DNA of 64,000 bases, taken from NCBI GenBank assembly GCA_029263415.1, contig JAJCXN010000005.1, forward strand, positions 62,001-126,000, read 5' to 3'. The translations under genes were made by a program, and so were the position numbers. The DNA comes from Acidobacteriota bacterium (GTDB lineage: Bacteria > Acidobacteriota > Thermoanaerobaculia > Multivoradales > Multivoraceae). Every line of letters begins with the position of its first letter. Positions within the stretch are counted from its first letter, which is position 1. Shown here one piece after another: positions 8,792 through 17,115 of the stretch. Below the pieces are notes generated by a model. It had not been told where the DNA came from and made no database searches. It was given only the letters and a program-made list of their open reading frames with translations.

Positions 8792-11700
8792 ATGCCAGCC
8801 CCCAACTTCGTTCATCTTCACCTTCACTCCGAGTATTCACTGCTCGACGGCGGCAACCGCATCAAGCCGTTGATAGCGAAGGTCAAGGAGCTCGGCATGG
8901 ACGCTGTAGCCCTGACCGATCACGGCAATCTCTTTGGTGCGGTCGATTTCTACACCACCTGTAGGAACGAGGGTATTAAGCCGATCCTCGGTATCGAGGC
9001 CTACGTCGCCCCGGACGTCAAAACAAAGACCAGCGATCGCACCTTTAAGGAACAGCAAGGGGTTGCAGACGGTGGTTTCCATTTGGTGCTGCTGGCTGAG
9101 AACAACGCTGGCTGGAACAACCTTCTCAAGCTGAGTTCAGACTCGTTCATCGAGGGCTTCTACTACCGGCCCCGGATGGACAAGGCCACGCTCGACCAGT
9201 GGAGCGAGGGCCTGATTGCGATCAACGGGCACCTTGGCTCGTCGATCGCCTACTACCTCAGGCAATACGAGACCAGCGGGAACCAGGACTACTACGAAAA
9301 GGCCAAGGTCGAGGCTCAGTGGCATGCAGACACCTTCGGAACCAACGCCAACGGCGAATCCTGCTTCTTCTTAGAACTCCAGCGCCACGAGACCCCGGAT
9401 CAGCACGCCATCAACCCCCACCTGGTTCGGCTGTCTGAAGAACTCGGGCTGCCATTGGTGTGCGACAACGACGCTCACTTCCTGACCGCTGACGACTGGG
9501 ACTCTCACGACACCTTGGTCTGTGTTTCCACCGGCAAATCCAAGTACGACGACTCGCGGCTTAAGTACCCGAAGGATCTGTTCGTGCGTTCACCAGAGCA
9601 AATGGACGAGCTCTTCTCGGATATCCCCGAAGCGCTCGCTAACTGCCGCAAGATCGCTGATCGCTGCAATGTGGAGCTGGACTTCTCTGCCAGCCATGCA
9701 CCCGTGGTCGACATTGTTCGACGCGACCCCTCAAGCGATTTTTCCGAAGACGCAGTCGAGGGTTCGAGTACATGGTTCCAGCGCTTCTGTTCGACCTATG
9801 AACTGCTGCCGGTCGATGACCAGGCCGACTCTGCCGCCGATGGCGCAGACGCAGAACCTGGAAAGACCCTCGAACAACGGGAAAGGGAATGCGACCAAGC
9901 GCTTCGCGAACTGTGCGAAGCGGGCCTTCTCTGGCGCTACGACCGCGAGGAAATCACCGCCGCTCATCGCGCACGCTTAGACCGGGAACTCGGCGTGCTC
10001 TCTGACAAGCGGATCAGCGCCTACTTCCTGATCGTGTGGGACTTCGTCTGTGAGGCACGGCGACGTGGCATTCCGGCCATGGCTCGTGGCTCCGGTGTGG
10101 GCACCATGGTGGGCTACCTCCTGGGCCTGTCCAATGCTTGCCCAGTGCGCTACGGCCTGCTGTTCGAACGCTTCACCGATCCAGACCGCAGCGAATATCC
10201 GGATATCGATATCGACCTTTGCCAGGACGGTCGCGCCGAGATCTTGGACTACGTGCGCGAAAAATACGGCTACGTCGCCCAGATCATCACCTTTGGAACC
10301 ATGAAGGCGCGGGCTGCAATCCGCGATGTCGGCCGTGTGCTTGAGCTGCCGCTTCCCGACGTCGACAAAATCTGCAAGCTGATCGGGGATCAGCTCGGCG
10401 TCACCATCGATCAAGCACTCGCACAAGAGCCAGACCTAAAAGCTCTGTGTCGCGATGAACAAGTTCAGCAAGTGGTGGATACCGCGCGCGCGCTCGAAGG
10501 CATCACGCGTCACAGCGGCGTGCACGCAGCGGGCGTCGTGCTTGCCACTCAACCGCTCGAAAACCTAGTTCCCCTAGCCTCGGCTAAGCCGAGTGCGAAG
10601 AAGGACACCGGCAAGAACGGGCAGGCTACAAAAAAGACCAAGGAACAGAACGTTCTGGTCACCCAATGGGACGGTCCCACAGTCGAGAAGATGGGTCTTC
10701 TCAAAATGGATTTCTTGGGTTTGAAGACACTGTCGGTGTTGGAACGTGCCTGTCAACTCGTGCGCGAAACCATCGGCGAGGAGACCATCCGCGCAGCCAC
10801 GGGTATCACCAAGATGACCACCGACCCGTTGGATCTTGACCGCATCAACTTTGCCGACGAAAAGGTGCTATCCATGTACCAACGCGGTGAGAGCGTTGGC
10901 ACCTTCCAGTTCGAGTCGGACGGAATGCGCAACTTGCTGCTCAAGATGCGACCCGATCGCCTCGAAGACTTGGTTGCTGCGAACGCGCTCTTCAGACCCG
11001 GCCCGATGGCGCTGATCGACGACTACTGCGATCGCAAACATGGCCGACAAACCGTGCCTGAAGTGCACGAGATTGTCGATCGTTTTACCGCCGAGACCCA
11101 CGGCATCATGATCTACCTAGAGCAGGTCATGCAGATCGAGCACGAGCTGGGCGGCATTCCCCTGCGCGAGGCCTACTCGCTGATCAAGGCGATTTCGAAG
11201 AAGAAGCAAAGCACTATCAACGCGTCCAAAGCGCGTTTCATCCAAGGGTCCAACGACAAGGGTATGCCCCGTGCTCAGTCAGAGCGGCTGTTCGATCTGA
11301 TCGAGAAATTCGCTGGCTACGGTTTCAACAAGTCCCACTCCGTTGGCTACTCGATCCTGGCCTTTCAAACCGCGTTCATGAAGACCGCCTTCCCCATCCA
11401 GTACATGGCGGCGGTGCTGACCTACGAAGCCGACAACACGGAAAAACTCAGGATCTACCTGGACGAGTGCAAGCGGGTCGCTCTACCCTCATCCGAGGTC
11501 GCTAGCGATGAAGCGCAAGGCGAGTTCAAGCGCGGCTGCGAAGTCAAGCCGCCCGACGTCAACCTCTCGCGGGTCCGCTTCCATGTGGTCTACGAAGACG
11601 GAGAGGAGCAAACACCGTGGAACGGCCACATCCGTTTCGGCCTCTCGGCGGTGAAGGGCGTCGGCGCCAAAGCGGTCTACGCCATTCTTGAAGCTCGCGA

Positions 11701-12727
11701 TCAAGATGGCCCGTTCACCAGTCTGTTCGAGTTCTGTGAGCGGGTGCCGATGAACGTCGTCAACCGATCAACGATGGAAGCCTTGGTCCGCGCCGGCGCA
11801 TTCGACTCCTTGCACAGTGCAGAACAGCGTGCAGCCATGATCGACGCCCTTGAAGGCGCCATCAACAGCGGCCAACGGGCGGCAGCCGACCGTGAAAGCG
11901 GCCAGTCGAGCCTGTTCGGCGGCGCTGACCCGAACTCCGGAGACGAGGGCGCCATCGCCGAGGCAAAGTTACCCAGCACCGACCCTTGGCCGATGAAAGA
12001 ACAGCTCAAATACGAGAAGGCGGCCCTAGGTTTCTTCGCGAGCCACGATCCGCTCGACTTTTATGGCGAGACGCTCGATCGACTTTCGAATGCCAGCACC
12101 GCTCACGTCGCTAAGCTCGAAGCCGACATGGAGGTCGTCGTGGGCGCCATGGTGCAAAGCATGCGCACGATCCGAACCAAGAAGGGCCGTACCGCCGGGC
12201 AGCGGATGGCCATGCTCACTTTGCAAGACCGCCACGGCAAGCTCGACGCGGTGGTGTTCTCGGATCTATTCGAGCAACAAGGAAGCGATCTCGAGGAGGA
12301 CGGGATCTTCTTCTTCCGCGGCCGCATTGATCGCCGGCGCGAGGAACCAAGTCTGGTTGTCTCAAGCTTTGTTCCGCTCGAACAGGCTGAGATGAAACTG
12401 ACCCGGCGCCTGCAGATCGTGCTCAGCGCCAAGGCAACTACCGAAGAACCCGCGGCGGTTCAAGAAGCACTCGAGGAACTTAAGACTTTCCTACGTTCCC
12501 AGCGCAAGTACGCCAACGGTACCGCTGTCGATATCGCGTTCTCGATCGAACTCGACGGCCGCAGGATCAAGACCTCCGGCACTGATCTGCGCATCCCATT
12601 GCGCCACGGCCTGCGCGAGGAAATTGAGGAACGCCTCGGCGATCTCGGCCACTGCGAACTGGTCGGACCAGGCGAACCGCATTTTGCCGCGCCAGAACCG
12701 AAACCCTGGGAGCGGGCAACCGCGTAG
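8792..12727 (+). CDS. dnaE: DNA polymerase III alpha subunit
   Basis: Catalytic subunit of the replicative polymerase, 1311 residues against about 1160 for E. coli DnaE. The PHP domain opens with FVHLHLHSEYSLLDGGNRIK and retains TDHGNLFGAVDFY and CDNDAHFL, so its metal site looks intact and could support proofreading. The C-family palm carries ARGSGVGTMVGYLLG and PDIDIDLCQDGR with catalytic aspartates. The fingers and beta-clamp-binding regions follow, then a helix-hairpin-helix and a C-terminal OB-fold (LTLQDRHGKLDAVVFSDLF). Extra length comes partly from an acidic linker near residues 335-365 and a Lys-rich insertion near 596-632 inside the palm/thumb region. It is probably transcribed alone. 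Confidence 0.97.
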   Translation: MPAPNFVHLHLHSEYSLLDGGNRIKPLIAKVKELGMDAVALTDHGNLFGAVDFYTTCRNEGIKPILGIEAYVAPDVKTKTSDRTFKEQQGVADGGFHLVLLAENNAGWNNLLKLSSDSFIEGFYYRPRMDKATLDQWSEGLIAINGHLGSSIAYYLRQYETSGNQDYYEKAKVEAQWHADTFGTNANGESCFFLELQRHETPDQHAINPHLVRLSEELGLPLVCDNDAHFLTADDWDSHDTLVCVSTGKSKYDDSRLKYPKDLFVRSPEQMDELFSDIPEALANCRKIADRCNVELDFSASHAPVVDIVRRDPSSDFSEDAVEGSSTWFQRFCSTYELLPVDDQADSAADGADAEPGKTLEQRERECDQALRELCEAGLLWRYDREEITAAHRARLDRELGVLSDKRISAYFLIVWDFVCEARRRGIPAMARGSGVGTMVGYLLGLSNACPVRYGLLFERFTDPDRSEYPDIDIDLCQDGRAEILDYVREKYGYVAQIITFGTMKARAAIRDVGRVLELPLPDVDKICKLIGDQLGVTIDQALAQEPDLKALCRDEQVQQVVDTARALEGITRHSGVHAAGVVLATQPLENLVPLASAKPSAKKDTGKNGQATKKTKEQNVLVTQWDGPTVEKMGLLKMDFLGLKTLSVLERACQLVRETIGEETIRAATGITKMTTDPLDLDRINFADEKVLSMYQRGESVGTFQFESDGMRNLLLKMRPDRLEDLVAANALFRPGPMALIDDYCDRKHGRQTVPEVHEIVDRFTAETHGIMIYLEQVMQIEHELGGIPLREAYSLIKAISKKKQSTINASKARFIQGSNDKGMPRAQSERLFDLIEKFAGYGFNKSHSVGYSILAFQTAFMKTAFPIQYMAAVLTYEADNTEKLRIYLDECKRVALPSSEVASDEAQGEFKRGCEVKPPDVNLSRVRFHVVYEDGEEQTPWNGHIRFGLSAVKGVGAKAVYAILEARDQDGPFTSLFEFCERVPMNVVNRSTMEALVRAGAFDSLHSAEQRAAMIDALEGAINSGQRAAADRESGQSSLFGGADPNSGDEGAIAEAKLPSTDPWPMKEQLKYEKAALGFFASHDPLDFYGETLDRLSNASTAHVAKLEADMEVVVGAMVQSMRTIRTKKGRTAGQRMAMLTLQDRHGKLDAVVFSDLFEQQGSDLEEDGIFFFRGRIDRRREEPSLVVSSFVPLEQAEMKLTRRLQIVLSAKATTEEPAAVQEALEELKTFLRSQRKYANGTAVDIAFSIELDGRRIKTSGTDLRIPLRHGLREEIEERLGDLGHCELVGPGEPHFAAPEPKPWERATA

Positions 12728-12891
12728 TGGTGGAATAGAGTTCGGCGATCCGGGCTGGAACGTCAGCCCCTCCACAGCACCAAACCCGACGCTTCGGACT
12801 CGCGTGAATCGCCAGCCGGCGTCAATCACCGCCCAAACCGACCTGCTATTCTCCGACTTGCCGCCGTGCTTGCCCGCAGTGCCCTCTACAC

Positions 12892-12929
12892 TCCCAAAAC
12901 GGCGCTTGACAATCCCAAAACGGTGCTTG
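12892..12929. promoter_or_regulatory. Tandem direct repeat upstream of the desaturase (operator candidate)
   Basis: Two 17 bp copies, TCCCAAAACGGCGCTTG (12892-12908) and TCCCAAAACGGTGCTTG (12913-12929), differ at one position. Their starts are 21 bp apart, two turns of the helix, about 60-95 bp before the desaturase ATG. Same-face direct repeats in this position are what a dimeric or cooperative regulator would bind. A TTGACA-like hexamer (12906-12911) overlaps the first copy, but I see no good -10 at normal spacing. Confidence 0.45.
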
Positions 12930-12986
12930 GCCTGAACGCACCTGAGCCTCACTTCGCCTCGAACACACTGAAGGATCCAACCCTGT

Positions 12987-14237
12987 ATGAGCACGACCGA
13001 AAACGGACCTATCGCGCCCGACCAGCGCCAAGCCCATCTCGCCAAGGCTAGCGAATGGCAGGACGGCGACATCCACATCGAGAAGATCAACTGGGTCACC
13101 AGCGTCTTCCTTGTGGTTACAGCGATCATCGGACTATCCGCGCCTTGGTTCTACATTCCTCGATTCGGCTTCGGCTGGATGGAGGCGACCCTGTTCTTGA
13201 CCATGTTCATCGCAGGCGGCCTGAGCATCACTGCGGGCTACCATCGGCTGTTCTCGCATCGCACTTATCAGGGTGCTTGGCCAGTTCGGTTGCTCGCGGT
13301 CCTATTCGGCGCATCCACATTTCAAATGTCGGCACTCGCTTGGTCGAGCGAGCACCGCTACCACCACAAGTACACCGACATGGACGGCGACCCGCACGAT
13401 CCACACTCGATCCACCGAGGGTTTTTTTGGGCTCATGTCGGCTGGCTCTTGGTCCGCGTTAACCCGCGCCTCCAGCACACCAACGTCGAAGACCTGCGTC
13501 GCGACCCCATTGTGATGTGGCAAGACCGCTACTACGTCGTGATTGCCAGCGTCATGGGCTTCATCATGCCGATGGCGGTGGGCGCGCTGTGGGCGACCCA
13601 ACTTGGTTCGACCGCTGGCCACGGAGTCTTTGCCGGTTTTCTCTTTGGTGGCTGCCTCAGGGTCGCCGTGCTCCACCACTGCACGTTCTTCATTAACTCG
13701 CTGGCCCACATCATCGGCAAGCAGCCGTACGACTCCACCAACACCGCTCGCGACAGTGGCCTGCTTGCCTTCTTCACTTTCGGCGAGGGATACCACAACT
13801 ACCACCACGCCTTTCAAACTGACTATCGCAACGGCATCAAGGCATGGCATTTCGATCCCGCCAAATGGGCGATCTGGACCGCTAGCAAGGTTGGCCTGGC
13901 CAAGAACCTACGCCGTGTGCCACTCGAGACGGTGAAGCTCGCTCAACTCCGAGAGAAGCGAGCCAATTTGGAGAAGAAGCTCGAACGGAAGAACCTTGAG
14001 TCGGTGATGGACTCCTGGCGCCCAACCTTAGATGCTCTCGAAGCGCGCCTGGAGGAGCTACACCTCGACTTTCGCCGCCAACTCGTTCGCTACACCCAAG
14101 CCAAGAACGCCAAAATCGAACAGCAACGCGAGCTACTCCTTGAGATACGAAGCGACATGCGCGAAGCACGCCGTCAGTTCAACGAGTGCTTCAAGGACTG
14201 GCGCAGGATGCACCGGCAAGCACTTACATCTCGTTAG
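12987..14237 (+). CDS. Acyl-CoA / delta-9 fatty acid desaturase with C-terminal coiled coil
   Basis: Membrane di-iron desaturase of 416 residues that should introduce a double bond into an acyl chain (stearoyl-CoA delta-9 type). Two hydrophobic helix pairs flank the three histidine boxes HRLFSHR (H86 onward), HRYHHK and EGYHNYHHAF, plus the NSLAH motif. The final 110 residues are highly charged and heptad-like (REKRANLEKKLERKNLE, EARLEELHLDFRRQL) and form a predicted coiled coil. AAGGA precedes the start. It is the first gene of an operon (desaturase, cupin, two acyl-CoA dehydrogenases) with gaps of 14, 9 and 9 bp, which suggests membrane-lipid remodelling coupled to acyl-chain oxidation. Confidence 0.92.
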   Translation: MSTTENGPIAPDQRQAHLAKASEWQDGDIHIEKINWVTSVFLVVTAIIGLSAPWFYIPRFGFGWMEATLFLTMFIAGGLSITAGYHRLFSHRTYQGAWPVRLLAVLFGASTFQMSALAWSSEHRYHHKYTDMDGDPHDPHSIHRGFFWAHVGWLLVRVNPRLQHTNVEDLRRDPIVMWQDRYYVVIASVMGFIMPMAVGALWATQLGSTAGHGVFAGFLFGGCLRVAVLHHCTFFINSLAHIIGKQPYDSTNTARDSGLLAFFTFGEGYHNYHHAFQTDYRNGIKAWHFDPAKWAIWTASKVGLAKNLRRVPLETVKLAQLREKRANLEKKLERKNLESVMDSWRPTLDALEARLEELHLDFRRQLVRYTQAKNAKIEQQRELLLEIRSDMREARRQFNECFKDWRRMHRQALTSR

Positions 14238-14251
14238 CCCGCCGCTCCTCA

Positions 14252-14734
14252 ATGACCAGCAAACGAACCAGCGGCCCGCTGGGCGGCACCTCTATCCCTG
14301 CAGGCGCGGCTCAGCCCGAAGGCGACGGCATCCTGGTTCTCAGGGCCAGCACGAACTGTCGCGACTGGAACGGCATCCACTACAAGACGGGCTTGTCGCG
14401 TAGCAACGTTGGCGCTCAAAGGTTGTCGATGAACGTCGCGACCATTCCGCCGGGCGCGATCGCCGCTGCTCACATTCACGTCGACTTTGAACTGATGCTT
14501 TACATCTTGGAAGGCAATGTCCGCCACTACTATGGTGAAGACCTCCAACAAGTCGTCGACAACAGCGCCGGTGACTTTCTCTTCATCGAGCCAGGGATCC
14601 CGCACGAAGTGCATAACCTCTCGGCAACCAACAACGTGGTCGCAGTGGTCGCTCGTTCCGATGCCGATGAGTGGCAGAACATCACTCCTTACGAGGCAAG
14701 ACGTCCACTTCCACAAGTCAAACCGTCTACCTAA
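14252..14734 (+). CDS. Cupin-domain protein
   Basis: A 160-residue single-domain cupin. The first cupin motif is visible as PGAIAAAHIHVDFELMLYIL plus EGNVRHYYGE, and the second as AGDFLFIEPGIPHEVHNLSA. The metal-binding residues (His-His-Glu and the later His) are present, so it probably binds Fe, Mn or Zn. The start chosen is the ATG giving MTSKRTSGPLGG, 14 bp after the desaturase stop. Neighbours suggest a role in lipid or acyl-CoA metabolism, but cupins are too diverse to name a reaction. Confidence 0.8.
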   Translation: MTSKRTSGPLGGTSIPAGAAQPEGDGILVLRASTNCRDWNGIHYKTGLSRSNVGAQRLSMNVATIPPGAIAAAHIHVDFELMLYILEGNVRHYYGEDLQQVVDNSAGDFLFIEPGIPHEVHNLSATNNVVAVVARSDADEWQNITPYEARRPLPQVKPST

Positions 14735-14743
14735 CCGAAGCCT

Positions 14744-15898
14744 ATGAAAGCACCTCAACGACATCTTCACTTCAGTCAAGCGAGCTTGCCTCCACACCTG
14801 CTCGAGTTTCGACAAGAGATCCGGCAACTGCTCACCGCTGAGAGAGCCGCAGGCACATGGGACCCCAACCCCTCTTCTTGGGGCGCGTACAACCAGGATC
14901 TGTCTAGAAAACTCGGCGAGCGCGGATGGATTGGTCTGACTTGGCCCAAAGAGTACGGCGGCGCTGAACGCTCCTATCTGGATCGCTACGTCCTAACCGA
15001 GGAACTGCTCGCGGCCGGTGCACCCGCCGGCGCCCACTGGGTCGCCGATCGTCAGAGTGGGCCGCTGGTTCTGAACTTCGGCACTGCGGATCAAAAGCAG
15101 CGCTTTTTACCTCCGATCACCCGCGGCGAATCATACTTCTGTATCGGCATGAGCGAGCCCGACTCCGGCTCTGACCTCGCTTCGATTCGCTCCCGCGCGG
15201 TTGAGGTACCTGGCGGCTATCACCTAAGCGGCACCAAGATCTGGACGTCATGGGCGCACAACGCACACTTTATTATCGTGCTGTGCCGCACCGAATCGGC
15301 ATCTGAGAATCGCCACGCCGGCATGAGCCAGCTGATCGTCGACCTCTCCGCGCCCGGCATCGCCATGAGCGGCATCACCAATATCGCCGGTCAGCGCGGA
15401 TTCAACGAGATCGTGTTCGACAACGTGTTCGTCCCTTCAAATTGCCTCTTGGGCGCTGCGGGCAACGGTTGGGCGCAGTGCACATCTGAGCTTGCCTACG
15501 AACGGTCGGGACCAGAACGATTCTTGACCAACTTCTTACTACTGCGGGGGTTGATCGACCTCTTGGGTCGCGAAACCAACGCGGATGCGCAGCGCCAAGT
15601 GGGCCGGCTGGTCGCTCGGGTGTGGGCGCTGCGACAAATGGCGATCTCAGTGGCTTCAATGCTCGAGGCCGGCGATTCGCCGATGATCGAAGCGTCCTTC
15701 ATCAAGGATCTCGGCACTGCGTTGCAGCAGGAGCTTCCCGATGCCATCCGCAACATCGTCTCCGCACACGGACAACGCGACCTCGCCTATCTAGCCTCAA
15801 TGCAAGAGGCTCTCTTGGTCTCGCCCGCCTACACCATTCAAGGCGGCACCACTGAAATCCTCCGCGGCATCATCGCTCGCGGACTCAAGCTGCGGTAG
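14744..15898 (+). CDS. Acyl-CoA dehydrogenase family protein
   Basis: FAD-dependent acyl-CoA dehydrogenase, 384 residues. It has the N-terminal helical domain (LPPHLLEFRQEIRQLL), the active-site strand WPKEYGGAERSYLDRYVLTEE, the FAD-binding MSEPDSGSDLASI with SGTKIWTSWAHNA, and the C-terminal helical domain ending YTIQGGTTEILRGIIARGL. The TQR/GTTEI signature and overall length fit the family. It is immediately followed by a shorter homologue. Such adjacent unequal pairs are known in sterol side-chain oxidation (for example ChsE1-ChsE2) to form alpha2beta2 heterotetramers, which is the likely arrangement here. The substrate is unknown. Confidence 0.9.
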   Translation: MKAPQRHLHFSQASLPPHLLEFRQEIRQLLTAERAAGTWDPNPSSWGAYNQDLSRKLGERGWIGLTWPKEYGGAERSYLDRYVLTEELLAAGAPAGAHWVADRQSGPLVLNFGTADQKQRFLPPITRGESYFCIGMSEPDSGSDLASIRSRAVEVPGGYHLSGTKIWTSWAHNAHFIIVLCRTESASENRHAGMSQLIVDLSAPGIAMSGITNIAGQRGFNEIVFDNVFVPSNCLLGAAGNGWAQCTSELAYERSGPERFLTNFLLLRGLIDLLGRETNADAQRQVGRLVARVWALRQMAISVASMLEAGDSPMIEASFIKDLGTALQQELPDAIRNIVSAHGQRDLAYLASMQEALLVSPAYTIQGGTTEILRGIIARGLKLR

Positions 15899-15907
15899 GC
15901 CCTGACT

Positions 15908-16957
15908 ATGGATCAAGTCACCAAACTCCTACTCGATACAGCTCAGAGCCTCTTTGCTGACGGCTGCGAGACCGATATACAAAAGGCCGCCGAAGAAGGC
16001 GTCTTGCCCAAAGAGCTGTGGCAAGCGATCGAAGACAACGGCCTCACTCAAGCTCTGGTGCCCGAGGCGTCGGGCGGAGTCGACGTAGGGCTTCCCACCG
16101 CTTGCGCTGTCCTGCGGGTTGCTGGGGCCTTTGCACTCCCGCTACCGTTGGCGGACACCATGCTCTCAGCAGCAGCACTCGCCCACGCAGGCTTCGAGGT
16201 TCCAACTGGGACGTTGGCATTGGCCTCCGGCAACCTGACCGTCAACGACGGCCAAATGAGTGGAACGGCGGTCGCCATTCCATGGCTGCCTGCAGCCGAT
16301 CACATTGTTCTAGTCGCCACCGGCTCCGAAGGCACAGGCACCTTTGTATCTCTTGCAACCAGGAGCAAGCTGGAGCAAGCCATCGTCGCAAGCAAGGATC
16401 CCGCCGGCGAGCCCATTGGTGATCTCGATCTCAGCAAGTCTGCTGACGTCTCACTCCTGGTGAATCAGTGCACGCTGTCGGCCGACTGGATATTCCACAC
16501 GGCCGCAGTCATGCGAGTTAGCCTGATCGCGGGTGCTCTTGATCGAGTGCTTGACCTGTGCATTGACCACGCCACCACTCGCGTTCAGTTCGGGCGGGCA
16601 GTTGCCAAGTTCCAAGCCGTACAAAACTTGATCGCTATCCTCGCGGGTGAAACCGCTGCCATCGGTGTGAGCGCTCCAGCAGCCGTTGATTCCTGGAATA
16701 CTGCTGAAGATCGCTTTTCAGTCGCGTGCGCGAAGACCCGGGCCAGCGAAGCGGCGGGTAGGGCCTCGCGCATCGCTCATCAGGTCCACGCGGCCATCGG
16801 CTATACCGAAGAGCACATTCTCCATCGGTTCACGCGGAGGCTCTGGAGCTGGCGCGATCAGTACGGAGACGAAACGTACTGGAGTGAACGGGTAGGCTCA
16901 GAGACTCAGCTGGTGGGCGGCGATGGGCTGTGGCCACGTCTGACCCAGAACGGCTAG
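15908..16957 (+). CDS. Acyl-CoA dehydrogenase family protein (short partner subunit)
   Basis: A 349-residue acyl-CoA dehydrogenase homologue, shorter and more divergent than its upstream neighbour, starting 9 bp after it. The N-terminal helices and VPEASGGVDVGLPTACAVLR are recognisable. The middle beta domain is reduced and lacks the canonical SGTKIW-type loop. The C-terminal domain keeps TTRVQFGRAVAKFQAVQNL and HQVHAAIGYTEEHILHRFTR. The FAD-contacting residues therefore look incomplete, which fits a heteromeric partner that shares an active site with the larger subunit. Partnership is inferred from gene order and known ChsE-type pairs. Confidence 0.85.
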   Translation: MDQVTKLLLDTAQSLFADGCETDIQKAAEEGVLPKELWQAIEDNGLTQALVPEASGGVDVGLPTACAVLRVAGAFALPLPLADTMLSAAALAHAGFEVPTGTLALASGNLTVNDGQMSGTAVAIPWLPAADHIVLVATGSEGTGTFVSLATRSKLEQAIVASKDPAGEPIGDLDLSKSADVSLLVNQCTLSADWIFHTAAVMRVSLIAGALDRVLDLCIDHATTRVQFGRAVAKFQAVQNLIAILAGETAAIGVSAPAAVDSWNTAEDRFSVACAKTRASEAAGRASRIAHQVHAAIGYTEEHILHRFTRRLWSWRDQYGDETYWSERVGSETQLVGGDGLWPRLTQNG

Positions 16958-17115
16958 TCGGCCAAACACGCTCCCCCAGACGCGGCCCCCAGCGGGCGGG
17001 CCCACCTTGACCGGCCCCACCTGACTTGCCGAGACCCGTCAACCTCGGGGAACCAGTCGGCACATCTTCGGTCTAACTTGAGGTTCGAACCCAGTAGCTC
17101 TATCCGAGTAGTCAG

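Noticed and set aside
12906-12911. TTGACA as a -35 box for the desaturase
   Set aside because: At 16-18 bp downstream there is no A/T-rich hexamer resembling a -10 element. The hexamer is part of the direct repeat and spacer.
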